Assembly: GCA_016234445.1 (NCBI GenBank) | Contig: JACRBT010000004.1 | Location: 248,001-312,000, forward strand | DNA: 64,000 nt | Source: Chloroflexota bacterium | GTDB lineage: Bacteria > Chloroflexota > Dehalococcoidia > Tepidiformales > Tepidiformaceae | Direction of reading: 5' to 3' | In this document: piece by piece, positions 49,668 through 61,000 of the stretch | How the letters are laid out: each line of letters starts with the position of its first letter | Numbering within the stretch: position 1 is the first letter of the stretch | The notes under the pieces: model-generated | Seen by the model: the letters and a program-made list of their open reading frames with translations, nothing else | Databases searched by the model: none | Told to the model about the DNA's origin: nothing | Program-made: the position numbers and the translations under genes

Positions 49668-52600
49668 TTATGGGATAGCGAAGAGGCGTACCCGGCCGCT
49701 GCCGCCCTCCACCACCCAGAGCTTACCATCGGCCGTCGCAGCAATCCCGTAAGGGCGGCTTAACGGCTCCGAAGGCGCAACGGCCACGACCTGGCGGCCA
49801 CTCCGGTCGTAGGTCCGCACCTGGTTCAGCCCGGGGAGACCGACCGCGACCCGCCCGCCGGTCAGCGCCTCCAGGTACGGTTTGTCCTCGACGCCCTGGC
49901 CGCCCCAGCCGGCAACGGTGAATTCGCCGGAATAGGTGCCGTCGGGCTTCAAGATGACCACGCGGGAGTTGTACATGTCGGCGACGTAGATGGCGCCGTC
50001 ATCGGCGATGGCGAGCCCGACGGGCTCCTGGAACTCGCCGATGCCGGTGCCGCGCTTGCCGACGGCGAAGAGCGGCTCGCCGTTCAGGTTGAATACGAGG
50101 AGGCGGTGGTTTCCGGTGTCCGTCACCCAGAGCTGCCCCTTCGCATCCACAACGGCGTCGCGGGGGCCGAAGAAGTCGAGCGGCCCCGGGGCGCCCTTCG
50201 AGAGATCCGCCGGCTGGCCGAAGCTGAGCACCGGCTTCAGGTCCTTGTCGAAGACCCGGATGCGATGGCCGAACGTGTCCGCGACGATGACCCGGCCGTC
50301 CGGGGCGATGGCCAGGCCCCACGGTTCGCTCCCTTCCTGGGGAGAGTTTCGGACGTCGATGGCCGCGAGGAAATTGCCCGCGGCGTCGAACTTCTGGAGC
50401 CGCTTCGTCGCGCGGTCGATAACGTAGAGGTTGCCCGCGGCGTCGATCTCGATGTCCACCGGCGCGAAGAACTGGCCCGGCTGGGCGCCAAGTCCCCCGA
50501 ACATCGGGCGTCCTTCGCTGTCCGCCGTCGGCTTCGGCGGCTCGATCGGCCTGAGCGAGAGCTTGCCGGTCGCCGTGTCGAAGTTGGCGGGGAAGAATGC
50601 AAAGGCGTCGACCGACCCGCAGCTGTTGCAGGCCCGATCCCCGGTGGCGCCGGCAATCTTGTCAGGGTCGTGGTCGCGCCAGTAGGAGAACCAGGTGTCG
50701 AGCCATTTCCCGCCGAACACCCCCTCGGCGATGATCTTCCACGTCTGGGGGTTGGTAGGCCCGCAGTTGCCTTTCTTGGTGATGCAGGGGCCGCTGCCGG
50801 TGTCCAGCGCCTGCTTGTAGGTTTCGTCGAACCACCAGCGGTGAGGGTAGCGGACGGGGACGCCGTAGATGCCCCCACCCTGGCCGGCAAGCGCGTCGTT
50901 CACCCGGTTCACGTTCGAAGAATTGACGAGCAGGACCGGGTAGTCGCCCGTGGGCGGACCGTTCGTGAACTCGACGTAGCTCACCGCCCGGTAGTCGCGG
51001 AGGTACCAGGCCCACGGCCAGGAGAACGAATCCGTCGAGTCCACCGCGATGGGCAGGTCGAAGCCTCTCCCCGTGGCCGCGGCGAGGGCGTCGATCTCGT
51101 CGGCGATCCGGGCGATGTCCGGCGAGCTCTGGGTGTAGACGAGCATGTCCTTCGGCACGTCACCGCGTTCGTACGCGGCCATGAACATCGCCCGGAGGGA
51201 GAACAGGGCAAGGGCCGCCGCGATCGCGACGACCGTGAACATCGGGGCGGCACGGAAGCCGAAGGGACGGGCGGCCATGACGACGGCCGCGACCGCCGCC
51301 ACTGCGGCGACGACCCGCACGACGTCGTAGGCCGACCCCCCGGGCGCGAAGGCGACGACGATCAGCCCCCCCGCGGCGATGGCGCCTGCCCCCGCCAGCG
51401 CCGGAAGCGTGCGCGAAGCTTCGGGCCGGTCCGTCCAGGCGGACCAGGCACGGCTCACGGTCCAGGCGGCGAGGAGGCAGGCGGGCACGGCCAGGTGGGT
51501 GTTGTTCCACGGCATCTTCTCGGAGGTCCAGGACAGCATGAGGAGCATCGAGAAGAACCAGAAGGCGAGGAAGCGGGAGAAGGCGTCGCCGCGGACGACC
51601 GCCCACCACGTGCCCGCCAGGGCAAGGGCCACCGGGAGGAATTCGTAGGCCCCGACGAGGATGTAGTAGTAGTACCAGGGCTGATCACCGCGGGTTTCGT
51701 CCTGCTGGGTCGCCCAGTAGTCGAGCGATCCCCACGGTCCGCTGACGAGCCCGTTCATGTTCGTCCAGAACGAAGTCATCAGCGTGAGGTAGATGGCGCC
51801 GCAGCCCACGAAAAGGATCGCCCAGAGCTTCGGCCGCCACTGCAAGCCCACGAAGGCGGCGGCGCTGATCGTGATCGCGAAAAGCCCGCCCAGGGCGCGC
51901 TGGTCGGCCGAGGTGATGCCGGAGCGAAGGTGCTGGTCCCAGTTCAGGCGGCTGGTGAGCTTGCCATCGCCGAACTTGATGTCCTTGTCGATGAACCCGA
52001 GCGGCTCGAGCACGTAGATTCGAAGCAGTGGCGTCAGCAGCGGCAGGACCAGGGTGCCGAGAATGATCAGGAGGTCACCCTGGCGGGGAAGTTCGTCGCG
52101 CCAGCCGAACGACTTCCGGATCCCGCCGAGGAACGGCCAGAAGGCCGCCACCGCCCAGGCGTAGGGAGCGTAGGCGCCGGCCAGGACGAACCTTCGCCGC
52201 GACGAGTCGAGGCCGCGGTCGGCAAGCGTCTGGCCAGCAAGGTCGGCGGCGAGGTAGAGGTCGAGGTAGACCAGGAGGATGGCGGCGACGAGGAACGTGC
52301 CTTCCTTCGTGAGCATCGCCCCGGTGAAGCAGAGCGCGAACCCGAGGAGCCAGCGTTCGCGCCCGCTGTCGACGTACCGCCAGATCGCCACCCCCATCGC
52401 CAGGACGAAGAACGCCATGTAGATGTCTTCGCGGAAGAAGCGGCTGAAGTAGACGAGCGTGGGCGAAAAAACGAGCAGCGCGACCGCTGCCATCGTCCCG
52501 GCCGGCCCCAAACGGCGCCGCAGCAGCAGCGGCAGCGCCACGATGCCCGTCCCGAAGAGCGCTGCAGTCAGCCGGGCGGTGTAGTCGGTGGCGCCGAAGA

Positions 52601-52877
52601 GGGTGAAGGCCAGTCCCTGGAGGTGATAGTAGAGCGGCCCGTGGAAGACCGGGCTGTGCGTGTAGTCCCCCTGCGCCAGCTTCCAGGACCACTGCGCGTG
52701 GATGCTTTCGTCGTGGTGCAGGGCGCGGGAACCGAGGTCCCAGAACCGGAGCGCGATCGCCGCGGCAAAAAGGGCGATGTAGATCGCCATCTCCCAGGTC
52801 AGGGGGATGCGGACGGCCAGGAGGCGGTCGAGCGGTCCCGGGCGCTCCGGGGCGAGGCGGGCTGCACGGGCCGTCAT
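49668..52877 (-). CDS. Agl23-type (TIGR03663-like) GT-C membrane protein fused to an NHL beta-propeller
   Basis: 1069 residues. N-terminal GT39/GT83-like fold: 'LHHDESIHAQWSWKLAQGDYTHSPVFHGPLYYHLQGLAFTLFGATDYTARL' (catalytic DE, then 'HGPLYYH') and ~11 helices to residue ~600; then an outside domain with a few Cys ('CITKKGNCG', 'CNSCG'); then ~6 NHL repeats (~790-1069, e.g. 'GLAIAPDGRVIVADTFGHRIRVF'), an extracellular beta-propeller. TIGR03663 proteins are thought to transfer polyprenyl-phosphate sugars in archaea and Chloroflexi. ATG overlaps the stop of the 546-residue gene (ATGA). Confidence 0.8.
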   Translation of the reverse strand: MTARAARLAPERPGPLDRLLAVRIPLTWEMAIYIALFAAAIALRFWDLGSRALHHDESIHAQWSWKLAQGDYTHSPVFHGPLYYHLQGLAFTLFGATDYTARLTAALFGTGIVALPLLLRRRLGPAGTMAAVALLVFSPTLVYFSRFFREDIYMAFFVLAMGVAIWRYVDSGRERWLLGFALCFTGAMLTKEGTFLVAAILLVYLDLYLAADLAGQTLADRGLDSSRRRFVLAGAYAPYAWAVAAFWPFLGGIRKSFGWRDELPRQGDLLIILGTLVLPLLTPLLRIYVLEPLGFIDKDIKFGDGKLTSRLNWDQHLRSGITSADQRALGGLFAITISAAAFVGLQWRPKLWAILFVGCGAIYLTLMTSFWTNMNGLVSGPWGSLDYWATQQDETRGDQPWYYYYILVGAYEFLPVALALAGTWWAVVRGDAFSRFLAFWFFSMLLMLSWTSEKMPWNNTHLAVPACLLAAWTVSRAWSAWTDRPEASRTLPALAGAGAIAAGGLIVVAFAPGGSAYDVVRVVAAVAAVAAVVMAARPFGFRAAPMFTVVAIAAALALFSLRAMFMAAYERGDVPKDMLVYTQSSPDIARIADEIDALAAATGRGFDLPIAVDSTDSFSWPWAWYLRDYRAVSYVEFTNGPPTGDYPVLLVNSSNVNRVNDALAGQGGGIYGVPVRYPHRWWFDETYKQALDTGSGPCITKKGNCGPTNPQTWKIIAEGVFGGKWLDTWFSYWRDHDPDKIAGATGDRACNSCGSVDAFAFFPANFDTATGKLSLRPIEPPKPTADSEGRPMFGGLGAQPGQFFAPVDIEIDAAGNLYVIDRATKRLQKFDAAGNFLAAIDVRNSPQEGSEPWGLAIAPDGRVIVADTFGHRIRVFDKDLKPVLSFGQPADLSKGAPGPLDFFGPRDAVVDAKGQLWVTDTGNHRLLVFNLNGEPLFAVGKRGTGIGEFQEPVGLAIADDGAIYVADMYNSRVVILKPDGTYSGEFTVAGWGGQGVEDKPYLEALTGGRVAVGLPGLNQVRTYDRSGRQVVAVAPSEPLSRPYGIAATADGKLWVVEGGSGRVRLFAIP

Positions 52878-54514
52878 TCCTTGTCCCTCGTGTAGACGAT
52901 CGCCTTCTCCGCCATGACGGCAGGCGAGTTGCGGTCGATGAACCAGCGCAGGTAGTCGAGGCCGTCCCCCGTGGGAGGCTTGATCGCCTGCATGAAGGCC
53001 CATTCTCCTTCGAGGCGCGTAAAGCCATCGGGAGGCGGAGCCGCCGACGGCCAGATCGCGACGTTCGCTTCCGCGGGCACCCGGGAGACGATCAGGACGG
53101 GACCGGAGTCGCGGAAGGCCCATGCGACACCCTTACGGAAACTGTCGTGGATGGCGATTTCGCCGCCGGCGGATGACTGGAGTTCGAAGGTGACGTCGCG
53201 CAGGAGCCTGGCCTGGGATGGGCTCACCGGCGAGGGGATCGGCTCCTCGACCGCGCTCAGCCCGACGTTCATGGCCCCCGCCAGGAGCGGAAGCGCGGCC
53301 ACGCCGATGGCGACAGACCAGAGCGCCGGGGCGCGGCGGCGGCCGTTGCCGGCGAACACGAGTGCTGCGCCCGCGACGGCCACGAAGGCCAGCACCCGCC
53401 GCCAGTCGTCGGCGCCGCCCGTGCGGTCGTTGCTGGCCCAGTCGACGACGACGGCCCCGGCGAGGGAGGCAGCCACGACGCCGGCAGGGACCAGGTAGCG
53501 CGCGAACCGCCAGTCGGCGCGGGTCATGGCCGTGATTGCGGCCGAAAGCGCGGGCCCGAGGAGGAGGGCAAGGGGCAGCGTGAGCGCCGTCACAGGGAGG
53601 GCGCTGTGCGCGTTCGCGGTCGCCACGAGCCAGGCCGCGGCGAACCCGCACCAGGCGAGCAGAAGGAGGTTGGTGCGGTCGGGGGCGCGGTCGAAGAGGA
53701 GGCGGCGGCCGCACCAGCCCGCGGCGACGATGCCACCCACGAGCAGCGGCCAGCTGTAGAGCGCCACAACCTGCGCCGCCGTCGCCGTCGACCACGGCGT
53801 CGAGGAACCACTGTCGAGGAGGCGGAACGGGGCCACAACAAGGCCGTCGGCGCCGAACCCGAACCCGGCGGAGGTGGCGGCGACCGCCGCAGCCACGCCC
53901 ACGGCGCCGGCGCCGAGCAGAGCCCCCGGCGGCTGCTCCCTCCGGAGGAACGCGACCGTCGCGGCCCCCGCGGCAAGCGGCAAGGCCAGCGGCCCCGCGG
54001 ACGCAACGAGGAACCCGAGGACGGCCCAGGCCCAAGGCGCCCGGACTGGCCGGTCAAGTGCGACGAAGAGCCATGCCGTGATGGCCAGGTCGAACCCCAT
54101 CGCCGAGGCCGTCGAACCGAGGACGATGGCCGGCGCGTCGAAGGCAAGGATGACCAGCGTCAGCAGCGCCCCCGCCTCCCCGAGCCGCGGCCGCAGGCAG
54201 TAAATCGCGGCGGGCACGGTTGCCGTCGCCGCGAAGGCAAGGATGCGAGCCGGGACCTCCGACGCTGTCCAGTTGAACAGGAGGGCACACAGGGCCTGGA
54301 ACAGCGACGGGACGAACCGGGAGTCGCCGATGTCCGCTTGTGCCTGCCATGCGCCGGAAAGGTGGGCGAGTTCGGCCCCGCCGACCGGGGCCTGCCACGT
54401 TGGACCCAGGCGCAAGCCCAGGAAGATCGCCGTCACGCCAAGCCAGAGTGCTGCCGAGAGGGGGATCTCCCGGCGGCGGGCGGGGGCGTCAACCGGTGCC
54501 GCGCCGATGGTCAT
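52874..54514 (-). CDS. Large membrane protein, degenerate GT-C-like, function unknown
   Basis: 546 residues, ~11 transmembrane helices. The first loop reads 'WQAPVGGAELAHLSGAWQAQADIGDSRFVPSLFQAL', which lines up with the 'hhDE...' loop of GT-C enzymes but keeps only a Glu. C-terminal 120 residues are outside and soluble. Lies between the YYY and Agl23 proteins with ATGA overlaps on both sides, so all three are made together. May be a regulatory or accessory GT-C relative. Confidence 0.6.
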   Translation of the reverse strand: MTIGAAPVDAPARRREIPLSAALWLGVTAIFLGLRLGPTWQAPVGGAELAHLSGAWQAQADIGDSRFVPSLFQALCALLFNWTASEVPARILAFAATATVPAAIYCLRPRLGEAGALLTLVILAFDAPAIVLGSTASAMGFDLAITAWLFVALDRPVRAPWAWAVLGFLVASAGPLALPLAAGAATVAFLRREQPPGALLGAGAVGVAAAVAATSAGFGFGADGLVVAPFRLLDSGSSTPWSTATAAQVVALYSWPLLVGGIVAAGWCGRRLLFDRAPDRTNLLLLAWCGFAAAWLVATANAHSALPVTALTLPLALLLGPALSAAITAMTRADWRFARYLVPAGVVAASLAGAVVVDWASNDRTGGADDWRRVLAFVAVAGAALVFAGNGRRRAPALWSVAIGVAALPLLAGAMNVGLSAVEEPIPSPVSPSQARLLRDVTFELQSSAGGEIAIHDSFRKGVAWAFRDSGPVLIVSRVPAEANVAIWPSAAPPPDGFTRLEGEWAFMQAIKPPTGDGLDYLRWFIDRNSPAVMAEKAIVYTRDKE

Positions 54515-56922
54515 GGCGCCCCCACCTGGTCCCGGACGGGAAGCCGGTAGATACGAAGGTCGCCCGATTCGAAGGCGAGGTCGAGGACGCCGTCGAACGG
54601 CTGGAGCAGGTTCCCGGGGTAGCGCTGCCGTTCGATCCGGCCGGCCACCAGGTACTCGGCGCCGAATTCGGCCATCACGCGGACCACCGTGGCCCGGTCA
54701 GCGGCGAGGTAGGCGCTATCGACGAGATCCTGGCGGCGGGAGAACTCAGCATGGTTCGCTGCAGTTTCGCCCCGCCACTGCACTTCGTGGAAGTACCAGC
54801 CGATCGGCGTGGGCCGGCCGGTGCGTGCGCTCACGCGCCCGGAGTCGCTGTAGTCGCTGCCCGGATTGGTCACCGTGGGGTTGCCGCTGCCGTCGCGGCC
54901 CCACGTCCGCCCCGATGCTTCGACGATGACCGTCCCGGCCGGCACGTTGTCCTGGACCCAGCGGATGAGCGCGTACTCGTCGGGATCGCTGCGGGCGACG
55001 AAGGCGAGGCCGTCGATGGAAGTCTCGCGGTTGAAGGCGTCGGTGCGGTTGGGGATCGCGATCACGGCGTAGACGCCGCCGAGGGCGAGCACGCCCGCCA
55101 CCGGCGCCGCGACCCACCCCGCCGGTGCCCGGCCCGACCAGGCTCCCCGGATGGCCGCCACGAACGCCGGCCCTCCCCCGACCGAAAGCAAGATCCATGC
55201 CTGGTAGGAGAGCTTGAACACGGTGTTCAGCCGCGGCACCGAGCCCGCGAAGACATCCTTGATGTAGAACAGCTCGGACCCCAGGAGCAGGAGCACCCCA
55301 AGGGCGAGGAGCCCCGCCGGGAGCGCGGCCGCGCTTCGCCGCCGGGCGAGGGCGACGAGGGCGGTGGTCAGCGCCCAGGTGACCGCCCCGTAGATCGCGA
55401 GCGTCACCCAGCCGCCCGTGCCGCGCGCCTCGGTGGCGTCGCCGAATTGGCCGTGGTAGGCGCAGAGGACGATCCACAGCACGAGCGGCAGGAGCGGCAC
55501 CCAGGCCGTGAACGCCGCCGCCGACACAAGCGCGCCGCGGTCCGCCCGCCGGACCGCCCAGACCAGCGTGAGCGCCGCGCAGAGCAGGAGCGGCCCGAAC
55601 TGGAGGAAGGCGTGCGCCGGCCGCGTCCCTTCGCCGACGTAGGGGAAGAACCCGGACGCCTGGGAGCTGAAGTCCAAGTACCAGGGCACGTAGGCCGCGA
55701 CGCCGAGCACCGCGACCGGCACAACGAAGGTCACGACCCCGGCGATCGCGTCGACTACAGGCGCCGCCCGCAGGTTGCGGAGCAGCGCCGCCACCGCGAA
55801 GACGGCCGTGAAGGTGAGCACGTCCCAGGCGTTTTCGAAGGCGAGCGCGCCGAAGAGGACGGCGAAGGCCACGAGTTCGAACGGCGCCCGGCGGTGGCGG
55901 CGCCAGTCGAGCCGCCCGCGCCCTCGCCAGAGTGAGGCGCTCAGCCCGAGCGAGAGGAGCACGAGCGGGATCGACATGACGTGGGGGTGGAGGTCGCCGA
56001 GGAGGAAGCTGAAGAACGGCGTTTCCGTGATCGTGTCGGGGATGACTCGCGTGTCCCGGAACCAGAACCAGAACTCCGTCGGGTACCAGGCGGTCGATCT
56101 CGGCGTTGGCCCGCGGTAGCAGTCCTCCGTCACGCCGGGGGCGCACGGCAGGAGGAAGTCGACGCCAAAGGCTTCGTAGACGCCCGTGTTGTAGCGGTCA
56201 TGGGCGGCGGCGAGTTCGAACACCCCCGCGAGCGACCCGAGGAACAGCAGGAGGAAGAGGCTCACCCCCGAGGCGGCGAAGGCCCAGCGTTGGGCGGCGC
56301 CACCCAGCACCCAGCGCGCCAGCGCGAAGGCGAGCGACACCACGCCGGTCGCGGCGGCGGCGAAGGTGTAAGCGAGCCCGAGGTTGTACCCCTCGGAAGC
56401 AGGCACGCCCGCGGTCGCGGTGAGCACCCCGGTCTGGAGGTAGCCGAAGTAGTAGTAGCTCGCCTTGTGGCCCGAAAGCCAGGGGTCATCCGGGGGGTAG
56501 TCCGGCGATTCCAGCGTCGCGTTCAGGTACATCAGGTCCATCGGCTGCTCGGTCCCGGAGATGTCGGCGGTGTAGGACCGGAAGAACGTGTAGCCGAAGA
56601 AGGCCACCGTGAAGAGCCCCGCAGTCATGACAAGGGCGGGCCCACCGCGGCGCAGTGTGGGGACGAAGCGGCGGTCGCGGCTGGCCAGGAGCACCGAGAC
56701 CAGGGCGAAAAGCCCGAAAACGAGCAGGTACCCCGCCCGCCCCGCGGGAAGCACGTCGGCCACCCGGAGGGTGAAGTAGGCGTAGCTGAGAAGCGCAAGC
56801 CCAAGAGGGAAGCTCAGCCCGGCGCCGGCGTCGGGGAAACGGCGGAGAAGACGGAAGGCAAGGGGCAGAGCGAGCGCGCCGGTGAGCAGAGAGACGCCCC
56901 AGAACGCCAGGACGCCCGTCAT
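54511..56922 (-). CDS. Chlor_Arch_YYY/DUF2298 membrane protein
   Basis: 803 residues, ~14 transmembrane helices. '[22 protein letters not shown]' carries the YYY motif that names the Chlor_Arch_YYY family, and '[18 protein letters not shown]' is the second conserved segment (DLHPH); both would face outward as in other GT-C enzymes. Known from Chloroflexi and haloarchaea, with no proven activity. Third in an operon after rnc-smc-ftsY; three bases from ftsY, GGAG directly before ATG. Confidence 0.83.
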   Translation of the reverse strand: MTGVLAFWGVSLLTGALALPLAFRLLRRFPDAGAGLSFPLGLALLSYAYFTLRVADVLPAGRAGYLLVFGLFALVSVLLASRDRRFVPTLRRGGPALVMTAGLFTVAFFGYTFFRSYTADISGTEQPMDLMYLNATLESPDYPPDDPWLSGHKASYYYFGYLQTGVLTATAGVPASEGYNLGLAYTFAAAATGVVSLAFALARWVLGGAAQRWAFAASGVSLFLLLFLGSLAGVFELAAAHDRYNTGVYEAFGVDFLLPCAPGVTEDCYRGPTPRSTAWYPTEFWFWFRDTRVIPDTITETPFFSFLLGDLHPHVMSIPLVLLSLGLSASLWRGRGRLDWRRHRRAPFELVAFAVLFGALAFENAWDVLTFTAVFAVAALLRNLRAAPVVDAIAGVVTFVVPVAVLGVAAYVPWYLDFSSQASGFFPYVGEGTRPAHAFLQFGPLLLCAALTLVWAVRRADRGALVSAAAFTAWVPLLPLVLWIVLCAYHGQFGDATEARGTGGWVTLAIYGAVTWALTTALVALARRRSAAALPAGLLALGVLLLLGSELFYIKDVFAGSVPRLNTVFKLSYQAWILLSVGGGPAFVAAIRGAWSGRAPAGWVAAPVAGVLALGGVYAVIAIPNRTDAFNRETSIDGLAFVARSDPDEYALIRWVQDNVPAGTVIVEASGRTWGRDGSGNPTVTNPGSDYSDSGRVSARTGRPTPIGWYFHEVQWRGETAANHAEFSRRQDLVDSAYLAADRATVVRVMAEFGAEYLVAGRIERQRYPGNLLQPFDGVLDLAFESGDLRIYRLPVRDQVGAP

Positions 56923-56925
56923 CTC

Positions 56926-57951
56926 CTATCCCTCGGCCAACAGCGAGTCGACGAACTCGTGGGGGTCGAAGGGGGCGAGGTCGGTGATTTTCTCGCCGGT
57001 GCCGATGAAGCGGACCGGGATCCCCAGCTCGTGGGCGATGGCGAAGGCGATGCCGCCCTTCGCGGTGCCGTCGAGCTTCGCCAGGACGATGCCGCTGACA
57101 CCAACCGCGGCGGTGAATGTGCGTGCCTGGGCGAGCCCGTTCTGCCCGGTCGTCGCGTCGAGCACGAGGAGGGTTTCGTGGGGCGCGTCCGGGTAGTTGC
57201 GCTGGACGACGCGGTTGATCTTCTTCAGCTCTTCCATCAGGTTCGTCTTCGTGTGGAGGCGGCCGGCGGTGTCGACGATGACGATCTCCGCGCGCGCACT
57301 TTCCGCCGCCGAGAGGGTGTCGAAGACGACCGCGCCGGGGTCGGCCCCCGGCTGGTGGGCGATCACGCGGACGCCGGCGCGCTCGCCCCAGACCTTCAGC
57401 TGGTCGCTGGCGGCGGCGCGAAAGGTGTCGGCCGCCGCGAGGAAGACCGTTGCGCCGTCGGCCTTGAAGGCGTGGGCGAGCTTGGCGATGCTCGTCGTCT
57501 TGCCCGCGCCGTTCACGCCGATCACAAGGACGATGAGCGGCACGGGGACATCCTCGCGCGCCCAGACAGGCACGCTGGCGTGGGGCTCGTGGAGGGTGGC
57601 CAGGAGTTCTTCGCGGAGGACCTCGCGGACGCGGTCGCCCTGCTTGATGCCCTCGTCCTTCACCCGCTTCTTCACCCGCCCGATGATGGCGCCAGTCGTG
57701 GCGAGCCCCGCGTCGGAGGCGATAAGCGTCTCTTCGAGGTCGTCCCAGAGGTCTTCGGTGAAGTCGGCGCGTTCGAAAAGCCCGCCCAGGCGGCTGCGCC
57801 AACCCCGTCGGGTGCGTTCGACCGCGCGTTCGGTCTGTTCGTGGACCTCGGCCGCTTCCTCGGGCGCGAGGACAAGGTCTTCGGCGGCTGGCGCGGCGGC
57901 CGCGGCTCCCGGTTCAGCTTCGAGGGTGGTTTTCCGACGCCAGAACCGCAC
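56926..57951 (-). CDS. ftsY: Signal recognition particle receptor FtsY
   Basis: 341 residues. Acidic/Ala-rich N-terminal A domain (~10-45), N helical domain, then SRP GTPase: P-loop '[15 protein letters not shown]', '[11 protein letters not shown]', 'DTAGRLHTK', '[11 protein letters not shown]' (usual TKLD with Ala for Thr), '[22 protein letters not shown]'. Docks ribosome-bound SRP at the membrane; its place before a row of huge membrane proteins is convenient. GTG start, 53 bases after smc. Confidence 0.95.
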   Translation of the reverse strand: MRFWRRKTTLEAEPGAAAAAPAAEDLVLAPEEAAEVHEQTERAVERTRRGWRSRLGGLFERADFTEDLWDDLEETLIASDAGLATTGAIIGRVKKRVKDEGIKQGDRVREVLREELLATLHEPHASVPVWAREDVPVPLIVLVIGVNGAGKTTSIAKLAHAFKADGATVFLAAADTFRAAASDQLKVWGERAGVRVIAHQPGADPGAVVFDTLSAAESARAEIVIVDTAGRLHTKTNLMEELKKINRVVQRNYPDAPHETLLVLDATTGQNGLAQARTFTAAVGVSGIVLAKLDGTAKGGIAFAIAHELGIPVRFIGTGEKITDLAPFDPHEFVDSLLAEG

Positions 57952-58004
57952 GCGGCGCTCCTTCTCAATGGTCTCCCGGATGGTAGGCGGCTGGCTGGTA
58001 ACGG

Positions 58005-61000
58005 TCAGTTCTGGGGCAGGTCGGCGATGCGCAGCGAGAGTACCTTCGAAACGCCGTCCTTGCCCATCGAGACGCCGTAGATGGCGTCAGCGACCTCCAC
58101 CGTGCGGCGGTTGTGGGTGACGATCAGGAACTGGGTACGCTCGGCCAGCTTCTTCAAAGCGGCGGTGAAGCGGCCGACGTTCGCCTCGTCGAGCGCGGCG
58201 TCGACCTCGTCCAGCACGCAGAAGGGGGCGGGGTTCGCCGAGAGGAGGGCGAAGAGGAGCGCCACCGCGGTCAGGGAACGCTCGCCGCCGGAAAGCAGGC
58301 TGAGGCTCTTGATCCGCTTGCCCGGCGGCTGCGCTTCGATCTCGATGCCGGCCTCGGCCAGGTTGTCGGGGTCGGTGAGCATCAGGGAGGCGCTCCCGCC
58401 ACCGAAGAAGGCGTCGAAGTATTCGCCGAACGCCTTGTTCACCAGCTCGAAGGTGACCCCGAAGCGGCTCCGGATCTCTTCGTTCAGGTCGGCGATGACC
58501 TCGCGCAGCTGGGTCTCGGCATCGGCAAGGTCGCGCATCTGGGTGGTGAGGAACTCGTAGCGCTCCTGGCTCTCGCGGTAGTCCTCCGGGGCCTCTTCGT
58601 TGATCGGGCCGATGCGGCGGATCTGGCGGCGAAGCTCCTCGATCCTCGATCGCGCCTCGTCGACGTCCAGCAGCGCGCCGCCCTGGACGCGGGGCGCACC
58701 CGCCTCTTCGGTCGCGGACTCGATCCCGGCTGCTGCTTCCTCGGCCGTGACCACCCGGCCCCCGCGGTCGGCGGCGAGGCCCTCGCGTTCCATCTCCAGG
58801 CGAAGGCTCTCGATGTGCTCCTGGGCGCGGCCGACCTCGGTCTCGACGTCGAGCCGCCGCCGCTCGATGGCAAGGAGGCTGGACTGGGCGTCCTGGTAGT
58901 CCTCCTGGACCTGGCGCTCGTGGGCTTCGAAGCGGTGGAGCTCGTCGCGGTCGGGGGCGGCGTCGTCGGAGAAGCGCTCGCGTTCGAGGAGGATGGCCTG
59001 GTGCTGCGATTGGAGCCTCGTGAGGCGCTCGCTGATCACGTTCGCTTCGAGTTCGAGGTTGCGCGCCTGGAGCCGGCGGGCCGCGATCTGGTTGGCGAGC
59101 CGCTCGATCGCCTTTTCGTGCTGTTCCCGCATGAGCAGCAGGGTGCGCCGTTCGCCTTCGACCGAAGCCAGGCGCCCGCTCGCCTCGGAGACAGCCTTGA
59201 GGGCGTTCTCCCGGCGGTTGGTGGCCGCGGTAAGGTCGGCTTCGAGGGCCGCCATCGTCGTCCGGCGTTCGTCCCTGCGTCCGCTGAGCTGTGCCTCGGC
59301 CTGGGTCGCCTGGGCGATGGCACGTTCGCGGCCCTCGCGTTCGCGGGCGATGCCGCTGCGCTTGGAGTTCACGGCGTCCATCTCGCGGCGAAGGCGGTGG
59401 AGCCGGTCGCGTTCGCGTTCGAGCTCCGTGCGGGCGGCGTCGAGGGCCCGGCGGAGGGCGTCGTAGGCGGCTTCCGCTTCGTGAGCCTTCGTGGCGAGCT
59501 GTTCGATCGCCTGGCGGGCGTTCTGGAGCTGGTGCGCGCTCACGGCCGTGCGGTCACGGAGCTCGGTGATGCGTTCCGGGAGCTCCTCCATCTCGCGCTG
59601 GCGCGTAAACGCCGACTCCTCGGCCCCGCTCGCCCCACCCGTGATGACCCCGGTCTGTTCGATGTAGGTGCCATCGAGCGTGACCACCGCGCCCAGGCTC
59701 CGGCGGATCATCCTGAGGCCGGTCTGGACGTCTTCGACGATGATCACGCGGCCGAGGAGCGTGTCGACCAGCGGCCGGAACTTGTTTTCGCAACGCACGA
59801 GCTTCGCGGCGACGCCGACGACCCCGCGCTCCTTCTGGAGGTTCAGCGGGTAGACGTGGCGGACCGTGTCGAGCGGGAGGAACTGGGCGCGGCCGTGGCG
59901 GCGGTGCTGGAGCGCCTCGACGGCCTGGAGCGCAACCTGCTCGTTTTCGACGATGACCGCGTGGAGCCGCTGTTCGAGGGCGGCATTGACAGCGGTCTCC
60001 ATCCCCGCGGGTACCTTCAGCTGGCGCGCGAGGAGGCCGACGACCCCCTGGATCTCCGGCGGCTCGCCGAGGCTCCCTGGCTGGACCCCTTCGATCAACG
60101 CCTGGCCCATGATGAGGACGTTGCGCGTGCCCGCGGCGACGCCGTCGTGCTCTGCCTGGACCCGGCGAAGGGCGTCGAGGCGGCCTTCGAGGTGGTCGAG
60201 CTCGCGCAGGTCCTGGTTCGAGGCCTGTTCGTACGATCTCACCTCGTCCTGGACGCGGAGGAGCCGTTCACGGGCGTCCTCGGCGTCGTCGCGGGCGGCG
60301 CCCAGCTCGCTCTCCGCCTGCCAGGTGCGCTCGCGCAGTTCCATGAAGCGGCGGCCGTAGGCGATCAGTTCGAGCAAGAGCTGCTTGCGGCGGACAACCA
60401 GTTGCTCCCCTTCCCGTTCGAGTTCGGCGATGCGGCGGCTGGCGGCCTCGCGGTCGGCGGCGGCGCCACCCGCACGCCGTTCGTCGGCCTCTGCCCCATC
60501 GCGGAGTTCGTGGACCCGGCTGCGGACGGCCGCATACTCGCGCTCCGACATCTCCAGGGCATCGCGGCAGCTGGCGAGGTGGGCCTTCGCCTGCTCAGCT
60601 TCCTCCACCACTTCGAGGCCGCGGCGGCCCTCGTCCACGTCGGTGGTCGAAAGCGTCATCTTCTCGGCTTCGAGGGCGTCAATCTCCAGCCGCAGCTCTT
60701 CGCCGCGGGAGGCGACCATCGCGTGGCGTTCGCGGTCGAGCGCGGTCGACTGCTCCACCGAGGCAAGCCGCTGGTCGATGTCGAGGCTGCGGGTGTCGCG
60801 GCGGGAGATGGCTTCGCGGCGCTTGCGGATCTCTTCGCCGAGCGCGCGAAGCTGTTCCTTGAGCTGGGTGACGCGGTCCTGGGCGGCGGCCTGTTCGGCG
60901 ACGCGCTGGTCCAGCCCCGCGCGAGCCCGGACGACCGCGTTCTGGGCCTCGGCCCATCGGTAACCGTAGAACGTCCGCAGCGCCTCCCCGAGTTCGGCGG

